A DNA stretch of 64,000 nt from Hymenobacter sp. YC55 (GCF_029433095.1 NZ_JARNTX010000001.1:2976001-3040000); one strand, 5' to 3'. Shown: positions 1-9,458, numbered from the stretch's first letter. Notes: a model not told the origin generated them from the letters alone. Made by a program: numbers and translations.

Positions 1-96
1 TACATAGTTTTGGCAAGCATCTTCGATGGCCCAATCCCAACCAAGGCCGCGCACAGCAGGACTAACATCGCCGGAGAGGGGCAGCAGCTTTATCAT
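1..96 (-). CDS. N-terminus of a gene cut by the window edge, possibly a glutathionylspermidine synthase (YgiC)-like ATP-grasp protein
   Basis: An ATG at 96-94 opens a frame of 32 codons that runs off the left edge without a stop. The visible protein begins MIKLLPLSGD and continues with a GLGWDWAIED segment. It follows the UPF0323/YgiB-like lipoprotein gene on the same strand by about 140 bases. In enterobacteria ygiB and ygiC (glutathionylspermidine synthase-like) are adjacent, and the tryptophan- and acid-rich opening resembles what I recall of that ATP-grasp family. That assignment is inference from context and a short fragment; the catalytic part is outside the window. Confidence 0.4.
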   Translation of the reverse strand, partial: MIKLLPLSGDVSPAVRGLGWDWAIEDACQNYV

Positions 97-233
97 CTTC
101 AATCAAGGAGTGGACTAGCAACGAAGTCCAGGATGTGAGAAACAACAGAATAGGTCTGGCCTCGGCGTAGCGTATGCCTGCTTTATCATCAAGCATATAC
201 CATGCGCGTCTCTAATAATTAGTTGGAAAGCTA

Positions 234-938
234 TTAGCCCCCAAATCCGCCGAAGCCCCGGCTGCTCGCGCGGCTACCGAAGCCGGAGCTGCGCCCTGAA
301 GGTGCGGTGCTGCGCACACTGCTCCGGCCGAAGCCGGTGGTACGCGTAACGCTAGTGCTAGGCCGAATACCTGCTGAAGGCGACGTTCGGCTGCCCGCAA
401 AGCCGCGTCCGAAAAAGCCCCGCCCTTGCCCCCGCTCTTGCGCAACGCGGCTACGCCAGCCATTATTCTGCTGAATAATGCCCGGATTGGCGTAGGCCCC
501 AACATTAGGGGTGAGGAAGCGGCCAGCCATGTAGCCAATACCGCCCCACATCAGAATATCCATCATGCTGGTGCCGCCAGCACGGTTTTCAGGATAGGCG
601 CGGCTGTAGTCTTGCATCTGTTTCTGAAGGGCTTGGCCTTGCAAGGTGTCCACTTTGCCGTCGAAATGCTTGAGCACGGCAGCTACTTGCTCTTTGCCAG
701 CGGGCCGTTCGGCCGTAATCTTCCATTGGCCGGGCTGCACTTCCGTCATTTCGGTGATGACGCCTTCCGAATACGAATCAGAGCTAGTATTACCACTGGT
801 CCAGTCGCCTTCCGCGGTGCCAGTTTGCGAGTCGGAATTGCTGGAACAGGCAGGCAGGCCGATGCCCAAACTGGCCGCTGCAGCAACCATCAATACGTTG
901 CGGCGCCAGTCGCCAAGGCGGAAGTACGGTTTATTCAT
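234..938 (-). CDS. UPF0323 / YgiB-like lipoprotein
   Basis: A predicted lipoprotein of 234 residues. The start at 938 was chosen over an upstream in-frame ATG at 986 because it gives a clean signal peptide (MNKPYFRLGDWRRN, then an alanine-rich hydrophobic core) with lipobox LPAC, Cys31. Residues about 55-110 contain the GVITEMTEVQPGQWKI segment, which resembles the core of the epsilonproteobacterial UPF0323 lipoproteins. A glycine-rich hydrophobic stretch (WGGIGYMAGRFL) follows. The last 75 residues are low-complexity Ser/Gly/Arg/Phe (SSGFGSRASSRGFGG), probably disordered. Function is unknown. It precedes a possible YgiC-like gene, matching the ygiBC pairing of other bacteria. Confidence 0.7.
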   Translation of the reverse strand: MNKPYFRLGDWRRNVLMVAAAASLGIGLPACSSNSDSQTGTAEGDWTSGNTSSDSYSEGVITEMTEVQPGQWKITAERPAGKEQVAAVLKHFDGKVDTLQGQALQKQMQDYSRAYPENRAGGTSMMDILMWGGIGYMAGRFLTPNVGAYANPGIIQQNNGWRSRVAQERGQGRGFFGRGFAGSRTSPSAGIRPSTSVTRTTGFGRSSVRSTAPSGRSSGFGSRASSRGFGGFGG

Positions 939-1168
939 GGCTGGTTGATCTTGTTGCAAGTGGGTTTCACTAGTACTAACAGGCAATACAGAAATTTAAG
1001 GCAAGCGGTTGAAGCTTACCGGTAAATTCCTTTATAAACCTTGAAGTAAAGGTATTTCAAAAGAGAAAGAGCCAGGTACTGCAAGCCTTTCGACGCACTG
1101 CACCGGCTGCTGGTATCCGTTGCTTAATCGCACACTCCATGGTTTCATTACACACTTTAAACTAACAT

Positions 1169-1200
1169 AAAAGCCCACGACTGGATAGTCGTGAGCTTTT
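1169..1200 (-). terminator. Rho-independent-type hairpin after the AraC gene
   Basis: Perfect 14-bp arms (1169-1182 and 1187-1200) around a GGAT loop. Read on the minus strand the stem ends in TTTT, 18 bases past the stop of the AraC-family gene. Confidence 0.75.
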
Positions 1201-1217
1201 ATAGGGCATGTACTCTT

Positions 1218-2027
1218 CTAAATCTTAGATGGGGCCAACCCGTACATCTTCTTGAAAGCAAAAGAGAAGTGCGAGAGGTCTTCGAAGCCTAATTCCAAGT
1301 ATACCTCCGAGGGGGCCTTGCCTTTCTCCTTAATTAAGTAATAAGCCTCTTGTAGTCGTCTTTGCTGCAGCCAACGGCTAGGCGACAGGCGGAATATCTT
1401 TTCGAAGTCGCGCTTGAAGGTGGCTAGACTGCGACCCGTCAGGTAGGCAAACCGCTTCAGCTCCACTTTGAAATGGAAATTCCGGTTCATAAAGGCTTCC
1501 AAGTCTAGCTTACCAGGATCAGAAAAGTCAAACAACACGTCTTTCAACGCTGGATTAGACTTGAGTAGTAGCATAACCGCTTCCCGCAACTTCAGCGCCA
1601 GCAAGCCCTCATTGCCAGGCTCGGCCAGTTGCTCGTACGGCCTCAACGAATCGAGGTAACTTTTGTAGAGTTGGTTGGAAACCAGTTCCACGGTGGCCTC
1701 GCCGGGAGGCAAATGCTTGTTGGCGTGGTAGCCATACTCCAGGCTGATGCTGCGCAATGTTTCTTGATCCAAGGAAACCGACAAGGATTTGAACTCGCCG
1801 TGCTCGGGCGGCCGTTTCTCAAACTTGAGCAGATGGTTGCGCTTGATAAAGCGGATGGAACCTTCCTTGAAGATTTGCTGCTGGTTACCGTCGTTGGTGA
1901 TAAGCGTGCCAGCTATCTGAAAACTAAGAACGTGCTCCGGCACAAACTGCTCGCCTTCCTTACTTCTGCTGTAGTAACAGGAATACAGAATTGGTGGGCG
2001 CTTCTGGTTTTCTTTTTGGCTAAGCAT
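1218..2027 (-). CDS. AraC-family transcriptional regulator
   Basis: A 269-residue regulator. The last 100 residues form the AraC/XylS double helix-turn-helix: the first helix pair covers the LKRFAYLTGRSLATFKRDF region and the second carries APSEVYLELGFEDLSHFSFAF, followed by the family-typical end KKMYGLAPSKI. The N-terminal 160 residues look like an ExsA-type cupin ligand or partner domain (ILYSCYYSRSKEGEQFVPEH, then a beta-rich part). It lies downstream of, and on the same strand as, an SDR oxidoreductase 347 bases away. Such AraC-SDR pairs are common in Bacteroidota, so it may regulate that gene. Effector unknown. Confidence 0.85.
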   Translation of the reverse strand: MLSQKENQKRPPILYSCYYSRSKEGEQFVPEHVLSFQIAGTLITNDGNQQQIFKEGSIRFIKRNHLLKFEKRPPEHGEFKSLSVSLDQETLRSISLEYGYHANKHLPPGEATVELVSNQLYKSYLDSLRPYEQLAEPGNEGLLALKLREAVMLLLKSNPALKDVLFDFSDPGKLDLEAFMNRNFHFKVELKRFAYLTGRSLATFKRDFEKIFRLSPSRWLQQRRLQEAYYLIKEKGKAPSEVYLELGFEDLSHFSFAFKKMYGLAPSKI

Positions 2028-2374
2028 CTACTGCTGCTTTATATAATAGTAAGTGCTCGACAAGTCCTTTAAAGCGCTGTAATCCTGCTAGAGGAACTGC
2101 TCGCAGGCGTGTCGAACAAAACTCCCGCACTTCTAACAACTGGTAGTTGGCTCGGTGTTGATGCAGTTCTTGTTGCGGTATCACGCAAGGTAGCACAGCA
2201 GTGCCACCAGCAACAGCGGAAGCTGCTTACCCATAACTACTACCCTTGTTAGCAACAGTTTAGCGGTGGCTCCGACAAGCCATCGTGTCAGTAAGGATAT
2301 TTCCTTGGTTTGGCAATGCCTTAGCCTAGGAATGTTAAGCGCATTGAGGGAATGCAATAGTGCAGGGCAATACT
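2028..2374. other. Intergenic region without a recognised gene
   Basis: 347 bases between the SDR stop and the AraC start. No ORF with coding character, strong hairpin or TAnnTTTG box was seen. It probably holds the promoter of the AraC gene. Confidence 0.5.
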
Positions 2375-3250
2375 CTACTTGTTAATATAAGATTTCCCAA
2401 ACTCGGTTTCCAGAAAGTTTTCCGCCTCATCGTGGTCGGTGGATACACTGACGGGCAGCCACTGCTCGAATTCCGCTTGCCGGTTGGCGTCGGCTTGTTT
2501 TAGGAAGGCTACGGCTTCGCTGCCGAGCACGAGGTGTACCGGCGGGGAAGGATGTTCAGCTAAAGCTAGCATTACCTGCGCCGCCTTGCCAGGGTCGCCC
2601 ACCGGGACGAACTGGCCGCTGGAAAAGAACTCGGCCCGCGAGTTAACCAGATCGTAGCCTTCTATTGTGGGGGCATAGCTCATGGAGGCACCCGCCCAAT
2701 CGGTGCGGAAGCCGCCCGGCTCTACCGACGTAACGTAGATACCGAGCGGCGCTACTTCCTTGGCCAACCCTTCGCTGAAACCACTTAACCCGAATTTGGC
2801 CGCCTGATATATCGTAATGCCAGCATTGCCTACCCGGCCGCCTATGGAGCTGATTTGTAGGATACGCCCCGAACCCTGCTTACGCAAATATGGAAGTACG
2901 GCGCGGGTCACTGCAATAGGCGCATACAAGTTGGTTTCGAGCTGCGCGCGCACCTGCTCTTCCGTGAAGGCCTCGGCCGCCCCCGTGATACCAAAACCAG
3001 CGTTGTTGACTACCACATCCAGACGCCCAAAGTGCGCTACGGCAGCAGCTACCGCCTCGGTGATTTGTGTTGAGCTGTTGACGTCTAATGCTAAGGGCAG
3101 AATCTGGCTGCCATATTGAGCCACGAGGGGCGCAAGTTGCTCGGGATTACGAGCTGTAGCAGCCACTTGGGCACCACTTGCCAACACGGCTTCTGTTAAA
3201 CTACGGCCCAAGCCGCGCGAGCTACCGGTGATAAACCACACTTTGTTCAT
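2375..3250 (-). CDS. Short-chain dehydrogenase/reductase (classical SDR)
   Basis: A cytosolic NAD(P)-dependent oxidoreductase of 291 residues. The nucleotide-binding motif TGSSRGLG is at residues 8-15, the NNAG motif near residue 87, and the catalytic Ser and YxxxK (ISSIGG and YQAAK) lie near 135 and 150. The Arg in the first Gly-rich loop and another after beta-2 (TARNPEQ) suggest NADP preference. Length and order match classical SDRs, with a C-terminal extension of about 40 residues seen in the oxidoreductase/SDR family subgroup. Substrate cannot be told from sequence. An AraC regulator follows on the same strand. Confidence 0.88.
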   Translation of the reverse strand: MNKVWFITGSSRGLGRSLTEAVLASGAQVAATARNPEQLAPLVAQYGSQILPLALDVNSSTQITEAVAAAVAHFGRLDVVVNNAGFGITGAAEAFTEEQVRAQLETNLYAPIAVTRAVLPYLRKQGSGRILQISSIGGRVGNAGITIYQAAKFGLSGFSEGLAKEVAPLGIYVTSVEPGGFRTDWAGASMSYAPTIEGYDLVNSRAEFFSSGQFVPVGDPGKAAQVMLALAEHPSPPVHLVLGSEAVAFLKQADANRQAEFEQWLPVSVSTDHDEAENFLETEFGKSYINK

Positions 3251-3514
3251 GTTTTTGAGGGCTTTAAGTACATGACAAAGGTCTGGCAGGAAAGAGGCGG
3301 CTACTTTGTTGAAAAGCTCAAAGTTGGTTTGTTGGAAAGCTCACGCAAAGGTCGTTGAAGGGCAGCGCCATACTCTACCCTAACAGCAACTTAAGCCAGC
3401 AGGCTTTGGGCTCTTGGGAACAAAAGCACGGCTTCTATAAAGTACAGGCGTTGTTTGATCGTCAGCGCTAGAGTTGGCACCCCATCTTTGGTGTGCTGTA
3501 TTCTTTACTCCCTC

Positions 3515-4213
3515 ATGGGTTTACTTGATTCCTTAGCCAAGCAAGTGCTTAAGCGTGCTACCATCACCCGCGTAGCACCCATTGCCCACCATACCTACCA
3601 CCTCACGCTCCAAGGCCCCGACTTGGCTAATCTGAACTACAAGCCCGGTCAAACGCTGAACGTGTTCTTCGACCTGAGTGGGCCCGAAGCCGCGCTGCGC
3701 AAGCGCACCTATTCAATCTGGCAGTATGATGCCAAGGCCCTAACGCTGGAACTAGCGGTATGCACATTTTCAAATGGCCCCGGCGCCCGTTGGGCCCAGC
3801 ACTGCCGCCCCGGCGACGAAGTGTACTTCAATGGTCCGGGTGGCAAGTTTGTGCTCGACGCCACGGCTGCCAGCTATTGCTTGCTCGGTGATGTGTCCAC
3901 GTTGTCGCACTTGTATGCCTTGCGCCGCCAAATACCGCAAACTAAACCAGTTTTCAGCTTGGTGCATGTCCAGAGTCAAGACGACTGCTTTCCCGACCTG
4001 GATGGCAGCTACCTGCTGCATTTCGCCGTTGCCGACCAGTTATCTGCTCCTGAAGTGTTGGCGGCGGTAGCAGCACAGGGCTTGCGTTCGGCAACGGACT
4101 GTCTGTATTATATAGGTGGGGCGCAGGAGTTCTGCGTCGAAACATATCAGCTATTGCGCAAGCAATGGCAGGTACCAACCGCTCAACTCAAGGCAAAGCC
4201 TTTCTGGAAGTAG
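3515..4213 (+). CDS. Siderophore-interacting protein-type FAD/NAD(P)H oxidoreductase
   Basis: A 232-residue flavoprotein of the ferredoxin-reductase-like SIP superfamily (ViuB/YqjH type). The first half is an FAD-binding barrel with the RTYSIW motif (residues about 73-78) and the following PGARWAQH segment. The second half has the C-terminal NAD(P)-binding lobe with GDVSTLSHLYAL and a YIGGAQEF stretch. The start at 3515 (MGLLDSLAKQV) is preferred to the 20-codon upstream extension, whose sequence has no domain character. Related proteins reduce ferric siderophores in the cytoplasm; no siderophore genes are nearby, so the substrate is open. Confidence 0.78.
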   Translation: MGLLDSLAKQVLKRATITRVAPIAHHTYHLTLQGPDLANLNYKPGQTLNVFFDLSGPEAALRKRTYSIWQYDAKALTLELAVCTFSNGPGARWAQHCRPGDEVYFNGPGGKFVLDATAASYCLLGDVSTLSHLYALRRQIPQTKPVFSLVHVQSQDDCFPDLDGSYLLHFAVADQLSAPEVLAAVAAQGLRSATDCLYYIGGAQEFCVETYQLLRKQWQVPTAQLKAKPFWK

Positions 4214-4269
4214 AAATCAACAGTAGCGTCAACCGAACCCATCGGAGTTGCCGCCGAAGCTAACCAGCT

Positions 4270-4300
4270 AGGGCCAACGAAAACCCCTTTCGCTGGCCCT
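4270..4300. terminator. Hairpin between convergent SIP and murI genes
   Basis: Arms 4270-4283 and 4288-4300 pair AGGGCCA..CGAAA with TTTCG..TGGCCCT, with one mismatch. It sits between two convergent genes, nearer the SIP stop. No U-tract, so it may act as a bidirectional terminator or mRNA 3' end stabiliser. Confidence 0.5.
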
Positions 4301-4405
4301 ATTCAGTTGCATATGGTATTCATCTGCGCACTTAATCCACGCTATAAGTACGCCTCGACAGACGTGCGGGCAGTGCAGCCGACCAAGTTACCCGCGGCCT
4401 TACAG

Positions 4406-5221
4406 TTATTCCCACAGCGGATAATGTTCCAGATGCACTTCCTGCTCGAAGAAGATACGCGTGCTTTCTTCGAACGAGCGGGTGAAGTCGGAAACGTAAA
4501 AATGGTGAGCAGGAGGCTGCGAGCTAGGCAAGGCCGCCAACTGGTTTTCCTCTAGGTATTTTTTGACGTGGGCAGCCACCACATCCGAGGCATCCAGTAC
4601 CTCCACCTGGTCTTGGTAGTACTCGGCAATCTGCCTTTTTATCAATGGGTAGTGCGTACAAGCCAGCACTAGGGCCTCAATACCGTCGAGGGCGGGGTTG
4701 GTGAGGTAGGAGCGAATAATGCTGTCAGAAATAGTATTAGCAAAAAACCCTTCCTCTATCATAGGCGCTAATAGCGGTGTGGCTAAGCTTTGGAGTTGCA
4801 CTCCGGCGTCTAAGTCGTCTATCTTTTTGCGGTATACGTTGCTGTTCACGGTTTGCTTGGTGCCAATCAGGCCCACGGTGCGGCCAGCGTAAGCACCTCC
4901 TACGTGTGCCACAATGGGGTCAATGACATTAAGGACCCGTGCTTTAGAGCCTACATACTCACGCACTAGTTCATAAGCCGCGGCCGATGCGGAATTGCAG
5001 GCAATAAGAATGACTTTGCACTGCTGTTTAAGCAATAAGTCACAGATCTTCACCGAGTACGCTTGAATGGCGGCCGTGGACTTGTCGCCGTAGGGCAGGT
5101 GGGCCGTGTCGCCAAAGTACACGAGCCGCTCATGAGGCAACTCGCGGGCTACGGCGCGCGCCACCGTAAGCCCACCAATACCGCTGTCGAATACGCCGAT
5201 GGGACGGGTAGTGAGGTTCAT
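4406..5221 (-). CDS. murI: Glutamate racemase
   Basis: Converts L-glutamate to D-glutamate for peptidoglycan; cytosolic, cofactor-independent. 271 residues, normal for MurI. The N-terminus carries the family signature IGVFDSGIGGLTVARA (residues about 8-23). The two catalytic cysteines are in IACNSASA (about residue 73) and LACTHYP (about residue 188). GDTAHLPYG, near residue 37, is the conserved substrate loop. The gene is single, convergent with the upstream flavoprotein gene. Confidence 0.96.
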   Translation of the reverse strand: MNLTTRPIGVFDSGIGGLTVARAVARELPHERLVYFGDTAHLPYGDKSTAAIQAYSVKICDLLLKQQCKVILIACNSASAAAYELVREYVGSKARVLNVIDPIVAHVGGAYAGRTVGLIGTKQTVNSNVYRKKIDDLDAGVQLQSLATPLLAPMIEEGFFANTISDSIIRSYLTNPALDGIEALVLACTHYPLIKRQIAEYYQDQVEVLDASDVVAAHVKKYLEENQLAALPSSQPPAHHFYVSDFTRSFEESTRIFFEQEVHLEHYPLWE

Positions 5222-5390
5222 AATATAGGTGACGGGTAAAGAAGCCGGAAGTAGAAAATAGGGGGTGCCACTTGTAAGCTTAGAAAGCTATTGCGTGCGC
5301 AAAGTTGTCGTTTTCTAATAACTCACGCTGAATTCTTCCTTATTGCTTGAATATTAATTGTTAATTGCTCGTTGAAAATTCATTGATTCT

Positions 5391-5624
5391 ATGAGCATTA
5401 TTCTGGCAGAAATTGACCGCGCCCTGGCCGCTTTCGATTCAACCCAGGGCCGTCCGGTTGCCATCGAGCTAGGTGAGCGAAAGTACACCCAACTTATCCT
5501 GGACGTGGCGCACTTGCATGCTGCCGGTGGTGACTTGACGCACAATACCGGACGGCCGCTGGCTTATAGAGGGCTGGAAATTCTGCGCGACGATATTCAT
5601 GTGGATCGAGTACGAGTGATATAA
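5391..5624 (+). CDS. Small hypothetical protein
   Basis: A 77-residue ORF with an ATG start, free of overlap with any other gene and divergent from murI. The protein (MSIILAEIDRALAAFD..., GRPVAIELGERKYTQL, ending DDIHVDRVRVI) has a normal soluble composition and a plausible alpha/beta pattern, not that of a shadow frame. I do not recognise a family. No signal peptide or membrane segment. Coding status rests on composition and position only. Confidence 0.55.
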   Translation: MSIILAEIDRALAAFDSTQGRPVAIELGERKYTQLILDVAHLHAAGGDLTHNTGRPLAYRGLEILRDDIHVDRVRVI

Positions 5625-5860
5625 AATTACACCTTGTGTTTGCGCATGCATTCTAGGCTTAATATGCTCACGTAGTACTACTTACGCTACATTATTGCCG
5701 GCAGCCTACCACTTTAGCTGAACCAGCGCCTACTCTTCTCCTGCTGAGCTTACTGCATCTTTAAGACCATCAAAAATTTAATTTTTATTAGCTTAGAGTA
5801 TAGTATCAATCTTGATAGAACAGCAAAAAGTTAAACTTGCACTCTGCCTTATAAGTGTCT

Positions 5861-5880
5861 AAAGTTAGCTTACTAACTTT
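5861..5880. promoter_or_regulatory. Inverted repeat upstream of the hybrid kinase gene
   Basis: Perfect 8-bp arms AAAGTTAG / CTAACTTT with a CTTA spacer, ending 29 bases before the ATG of the hybrid histidine kinase in an otherwise AT-rich region. It could be an operator or a leader hairpin. Confidence 0.4.
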
Positions 5881-5909
5881 ATACTTAAGGATAATGTGCA
5901 ATTAGTGCT

Positions 5910-8900
5910 ATGGAAGAAGCCGGTGTTCATACGTCCCCAACAAATGCACAGACGTGGCCGGAGCAGCAGGCCGAATCCACTTTACTTTCTACCCATATAC
6001 CTGATCAACTGACGCAGGCTCTTCAAATGGTGCAACATGCCTTCACGGCAGTGGCACTCTTAGATGAGCATGGGCAACTTACTTGGGTGAATGACGGCTT
6101 TGCTGGGTTAACTAGCACTGCGGCCTATAAACTTCTCGGGCAACCACTATGGGCCATATTGCCGCCCGAACCAAGCAACACTGCCCCGGTCTTCAATCCA
6201 TCGGAAAGCTTGGCTTCTCTGTCAGCTTTTGAATACGATGGCGTAGCGCGCGACGGCATACATCCTGCCCGCTGGATACACATAAAATTACAGCCTGCTC
6301 CCTCGCCTATTTCTGAAAGCCGCGTCTACTACTTCGCGTTTCTGGAGGATATTACCAGCAAAAAACAAGCGGAAGATGCCCGAACGGCTCGTGAAGCCCA
6401 ACTTCGTTACCTGAACGAGCAAGTGCCGGGCGTGCTGTTTCAGTGGCGGGCCAACTACGATGGCACTTCTCACCTTAGTTTCATTAGCAATACTGCACAG
6501 GAAATCTTCGGTTTTCTGCCGACACAGCTAGATGAGTTGAAGGAGGTAGTTCACCCCGATGACCAGAAGGCGTGGGCTAAATTTCTATCCCCTTCCACTA
6601 ACAAAGCGGCTACAAATTCCTTTGAGGGACGCTTTCTGGTGCCCGATCAGCCCTTGCGCTGGTGCAGCGGTAAGTACCAAGCATCAACTCATGATGCCGA
6701 GGGAATACTATACAGCGGCATTCTGCTTGACGAAACGCCGTTGCGAACAGCCGAGGAAGCCATCCAAGACAACGAGCACCGGTGGCTTCTGGCCATCGAG
6801 CGTTTCGGCGACGGCGGCTGGGAATTCAACTACCAGACCGGAGACGACTATTTCTCGAATGCCTATCGGGCCATGCTCGGGTATCCCGACGAAGACCTTC
6901 CGGACGGTTTCCATGCCTGGCACAACCATGTACACCCCGACGACATTGCGGCCAGTACGGAGGCCTCTGACGCTTATCTGCGCGGTGATGTGCCTATTTA
7001 TTCGGTAGAACGCCGTTTGTTGTGCCGCAATGGCGAATACAAATGGGTGCTCACCCGCGGCCTTATAACCAAATATGATTCGGAAGGTAACCCGCTCATC
7101 ATGACGGGCATGCATACCGATATTTCCGAAATAAAGAAAGCCAACATAGCCATTGAAGCCACAACGCGGCGCTTATCAACCACTATTGCCAACTTTCAGG
7201 AAGGCATTTTGCTGGAAGATGAAAACCGTCGAGTGGTACTAGTGAACGAGGCGTTCTGCCGCATGCTCAATCTGGACAAAACTCCAGAGCAACTAGTCGG
7301 GGTGGAGACGATATCATTAACAGCAGCCAGGACGGCCACTTCAACGGAGCCCAATTGGCTGATTGGTAGGGACGGTGAAAGGCTAAAGCAGACCGCTATA
7401 ATTGGCGAACTGCTCCCGCGCAAAAATGGCCAGGTATTTCAGCGCGACTTTATTCCTATCTACAGCAACAACGCCTCTCTGGGCTACCTCTGGAAGTTTC
7501 AGGACGTTACCGAACAGAAAGACGCGGAAGAAGCCCTCAAACGGCGGGAAGAGAAGTATCGGCGCATCATCGAGCAAATGAAGTTAGGCTTGGTAGAAAC
7601 CGACCTAGCCGATGAAGTGGTGTACGTCAACCAGGTCTTCTGTGACACGCTTGGCATCTCCAGCGAAACAGTTACGCAGGAGTTTTTGCGCCCTCTGCTA
7701 ACGCAGGAAACCTCGCAAGTAGCGCGCGAAGGGGAAGACGCCTACGAACTGTCGGCGCGCAGCCAGGACGGCAGCCAGAAGTGGCTGCAAGTCAGCCGGG
7801 CCCCGGTGTACGACGACGACAAGCAGGTTATCGGCACTATCCGCATCACGCTCGATATCACGCACCAGAAGGAACTGGAAAACAAGCTGCGCAAAGCCAA
7901 GGAGCACGCCGAAGAATCGTCGCGGGCAAAAGAGCTGTTTCTGGCCAACATGAGCCACGAGATTCGCACGCCCATGAACGCTATTCTGGGCATGAGCCAG
8001 CTGCTAGCCAAAACTCCTCTCCGCCCCGACCAAGACGATTATCTGCAAGCCATTACGACTTCGGGCGAAAACCTGCTGGTCATCATCAACGACATTTTGG
8101 ACCTTTCCAAAATCGAAGCCGGCCAGCTACAAGTCGAGAAGATCGGCTTTGATGCCGGTCAGCTTATGGCACAGATCGAGAAAACGCTGCTCTACAAGGC
8201 AGAGGAAAAGGGCTTGTCTTTTGTAACGGAAGTTGCGCCTGAGTTGCCGCAAGTGGTACTCGGCGACCCATACCGCCTCACACAAGTGCTGCTGAACTTG
8301 GCTGGCAATGCCATCAAATTCACGGAGAAAGGTTGCGTTTCTATTTCCTGCGAGTTGGTCGGCCACGAAGCCAACGGGGTAGGAATCAAGTTTACAGTAG
8401 CTGACACCGGCATCGGTATCGACCCGGCCTACCTAGATAATATCTTCAAAGAATTCAGCCAGGAAGATTCGTCCGTGACCCGAAAGTTTGGGGGGACTGG
8501 CCTGGGCTTGAGCATCAGCAAAAGCTTGGTTGGTTTGATGGGCGGCGAACTGCAAATCACCAGCGAGAAAAACATAGGCACGGCCAGCACTTTCACTCTC
8601 TTTCTGACGGAGGGCACGGAAGCGGATATGCCACGCAAAGAGGTAGCTGATCATCGGTTCCGGGAAAAGCTACGGGGCAAAGAAGTGCTGGTAGTGGAAG
8701 ACAACAAGTTCAACCGCCAGATTGCCAAAGCCTTGCTCACCAATGCGCACATCAAAGTTGCAGAGGCAGAGAATGGGGCTCTGGCCGTAGAAATGGCTCG
8801 CATGCACCAGTACGACCTAATCTTGATGGATGTGCAGATGCCCGTAATGAATGGCCTGGAAGCTACCAGCGTCTTGCGCCAAGAGTTGGCTCTTACTACA

Positions 8901-9458
8901 CCCATCATTGCCCTCACGGCCAATGCCATCAAAGGCGAGCGGGAAAAATGCATAGCGGCTGGCATGAATGATTATCTAGCCAAGCCGTTTCAGGAAGATG
9001 AGCTGCTGAAATTGATTGGGGATTGGGTGCTAGGCACGGCTCAACAAGACCCAACCCCACCCCGTCCCGCTCCAGCAGCAGTTACCACCCCGCCCACTGC
9101 CCTCTACAAACTCGACCTCTTATACCAGATTGGGCAAGGCGACGAGGACTTTGTGGTGCTCATGCTTGAATCCTTTATCGAGAGCTGCGAGGAAGCGGTA
9201 GTCGACTTAGGAGCCGCGCTTCGCACCCAAGATGTCAAGAAGTTGCGTGCCACTACGCACAAGCTCAAGCCTAGCCTCGACCACCTGCACATGCACCAAC
9301 TGCTACCACTTGTAGAGCACTTAGACAAGTGGCATGCTGCATTCGACATGGAGGTGTTGCCGCCCCTTATTGAAGAGGTGATTGGGTTACTTCAGCAAGT
9401 AATCATTCAAATGAATAGTGACCGTCTGGATAAGATTGCGAAAAAGCAGGAGCCATAA
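5910..9458 (+). CDS. Multi-PAS hybrid sensor histidine kinase with REC and Hpt domains
   Basis: A 1182-residue phosphorelay protein holding all relay steps except the output. There are about five PAS/PAC modules (residues about 30-150, 165-275, 290-410, 420-545 and 550-660), then HisKA with ANMSHEIRTPMN (phospho-acceptor His near 682), HATPase with NLAGNAIKF and GGTGLGLSIS, a receiver domain starting EVLVVEDNKFN with phospho-Asp in LILMDVQMP (near 972), and a C-terminal Hpt domain with THKLKPSLDHL (His near 1117). There is no signal peptide or transmembrane segment, so it is a cytoplasmic sensor, probably of redox, light or a small ligand through PAS. No response regulator gene is adjacent, so the output partner is unknown. 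Confidence 0.93.
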   Translation: MEEAGVHTSPTNAQTWPEQQAESTLLSTHIPDQLTQALQMVQHAFTAVALLDEHGQLTWVNDGFAGLTSTAAYKLLGQPLWAILPPEPSNTAPVFNPSESLASLSAFEYDGVARDGIHPARWIHIKLQPAPSPISESRVYYFAFLEDITSKKQAEDARTAREAQLRYLNEQVPGVLFQWRANYDGTSHLSFISNTAQEIFGFLPTQLDELKEVVHPDDQKAWAKFLSPSTNKAATNSFEGRFLVPDQPLRWCSGKYQASTHDAEGILYSGILLDETPLRTAEEAIQDNEHRWLLAIERFGDGGWEFNYQTGDDYFSNAYRAMLGYPDEDLPDGFHAWHNHVHPDDIAASTEASDAYLRGDVPIYSVERRLLCRNGEYKWVLTRGLITKYDSEGNPLIMTGMHTDISEIKKANIAIEATTRRLSTTIANFQEGILLEDENRRVVLVNEAFCRMLNLDKTPEQLVGVETISLTAARTATSTEPNWLIGRDGERLKQTAIIGELLPRKNGQVFQRDFIPIYSNNASLGYLWKFQDVTEQKDAEEALKRREEKYRRIIEQMKLGLVETDLADEVVYVNQVFCDTLGISSETVTQEFLRPLLTQETSQVAREGEDAYELSARSQDGSQKWLQVSRAPVYDDDKQVIGTIRITLDITHQKELENKLRKAKEHAEESSRAKELFLANMSHEIRTPMNAILGMSQLLAKTPLRPDQDDYLQAITTSGENLLVIINDILDLSKIEAGQLQVEKIGFDAGQLMAQIEKTLLYKAEEKGLSFVTEVAPELPQVVLGDPYRLTQVLLNLAGNAIKFTEKGCVSISCELVGHEANGVGIKFTVADTGIGIDPAYLDNIFKEFSQEDSSVTRKFGGTGLGLSISKSLVGLMGGELQITSEKNIGTASTFTLFLTEGTEADMPRKEVADHRFREKLRGKEVLVVEDNKFNRQIAKALLTNAHIKVAEAENGALAVEMARMHQYDLILMDVQMPVMNGLEATSVLRQELALTTPIIALTANAIKGEREKCIAAGMNDYLAKPFQEDELLKLIGDWVLGTAQQDPTPPRPAPAAVTTPPTALYKLDLLYQIGQGDEDFVVLMLESFIESCEEAVVDLGAALRTQDVKKLRATTHKLKPSLDHLHMHQLLPLVEHLDKWHAAFDMEVLPPLIEEVIGLLQQVIIQMNSDRLDKIAKKQEP

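Noticed and set aside
4307..4555. 82-codon plus ORF over the 3' end of murI
   Set aside because: Antisense to murI over most of its length; no independent coding character.
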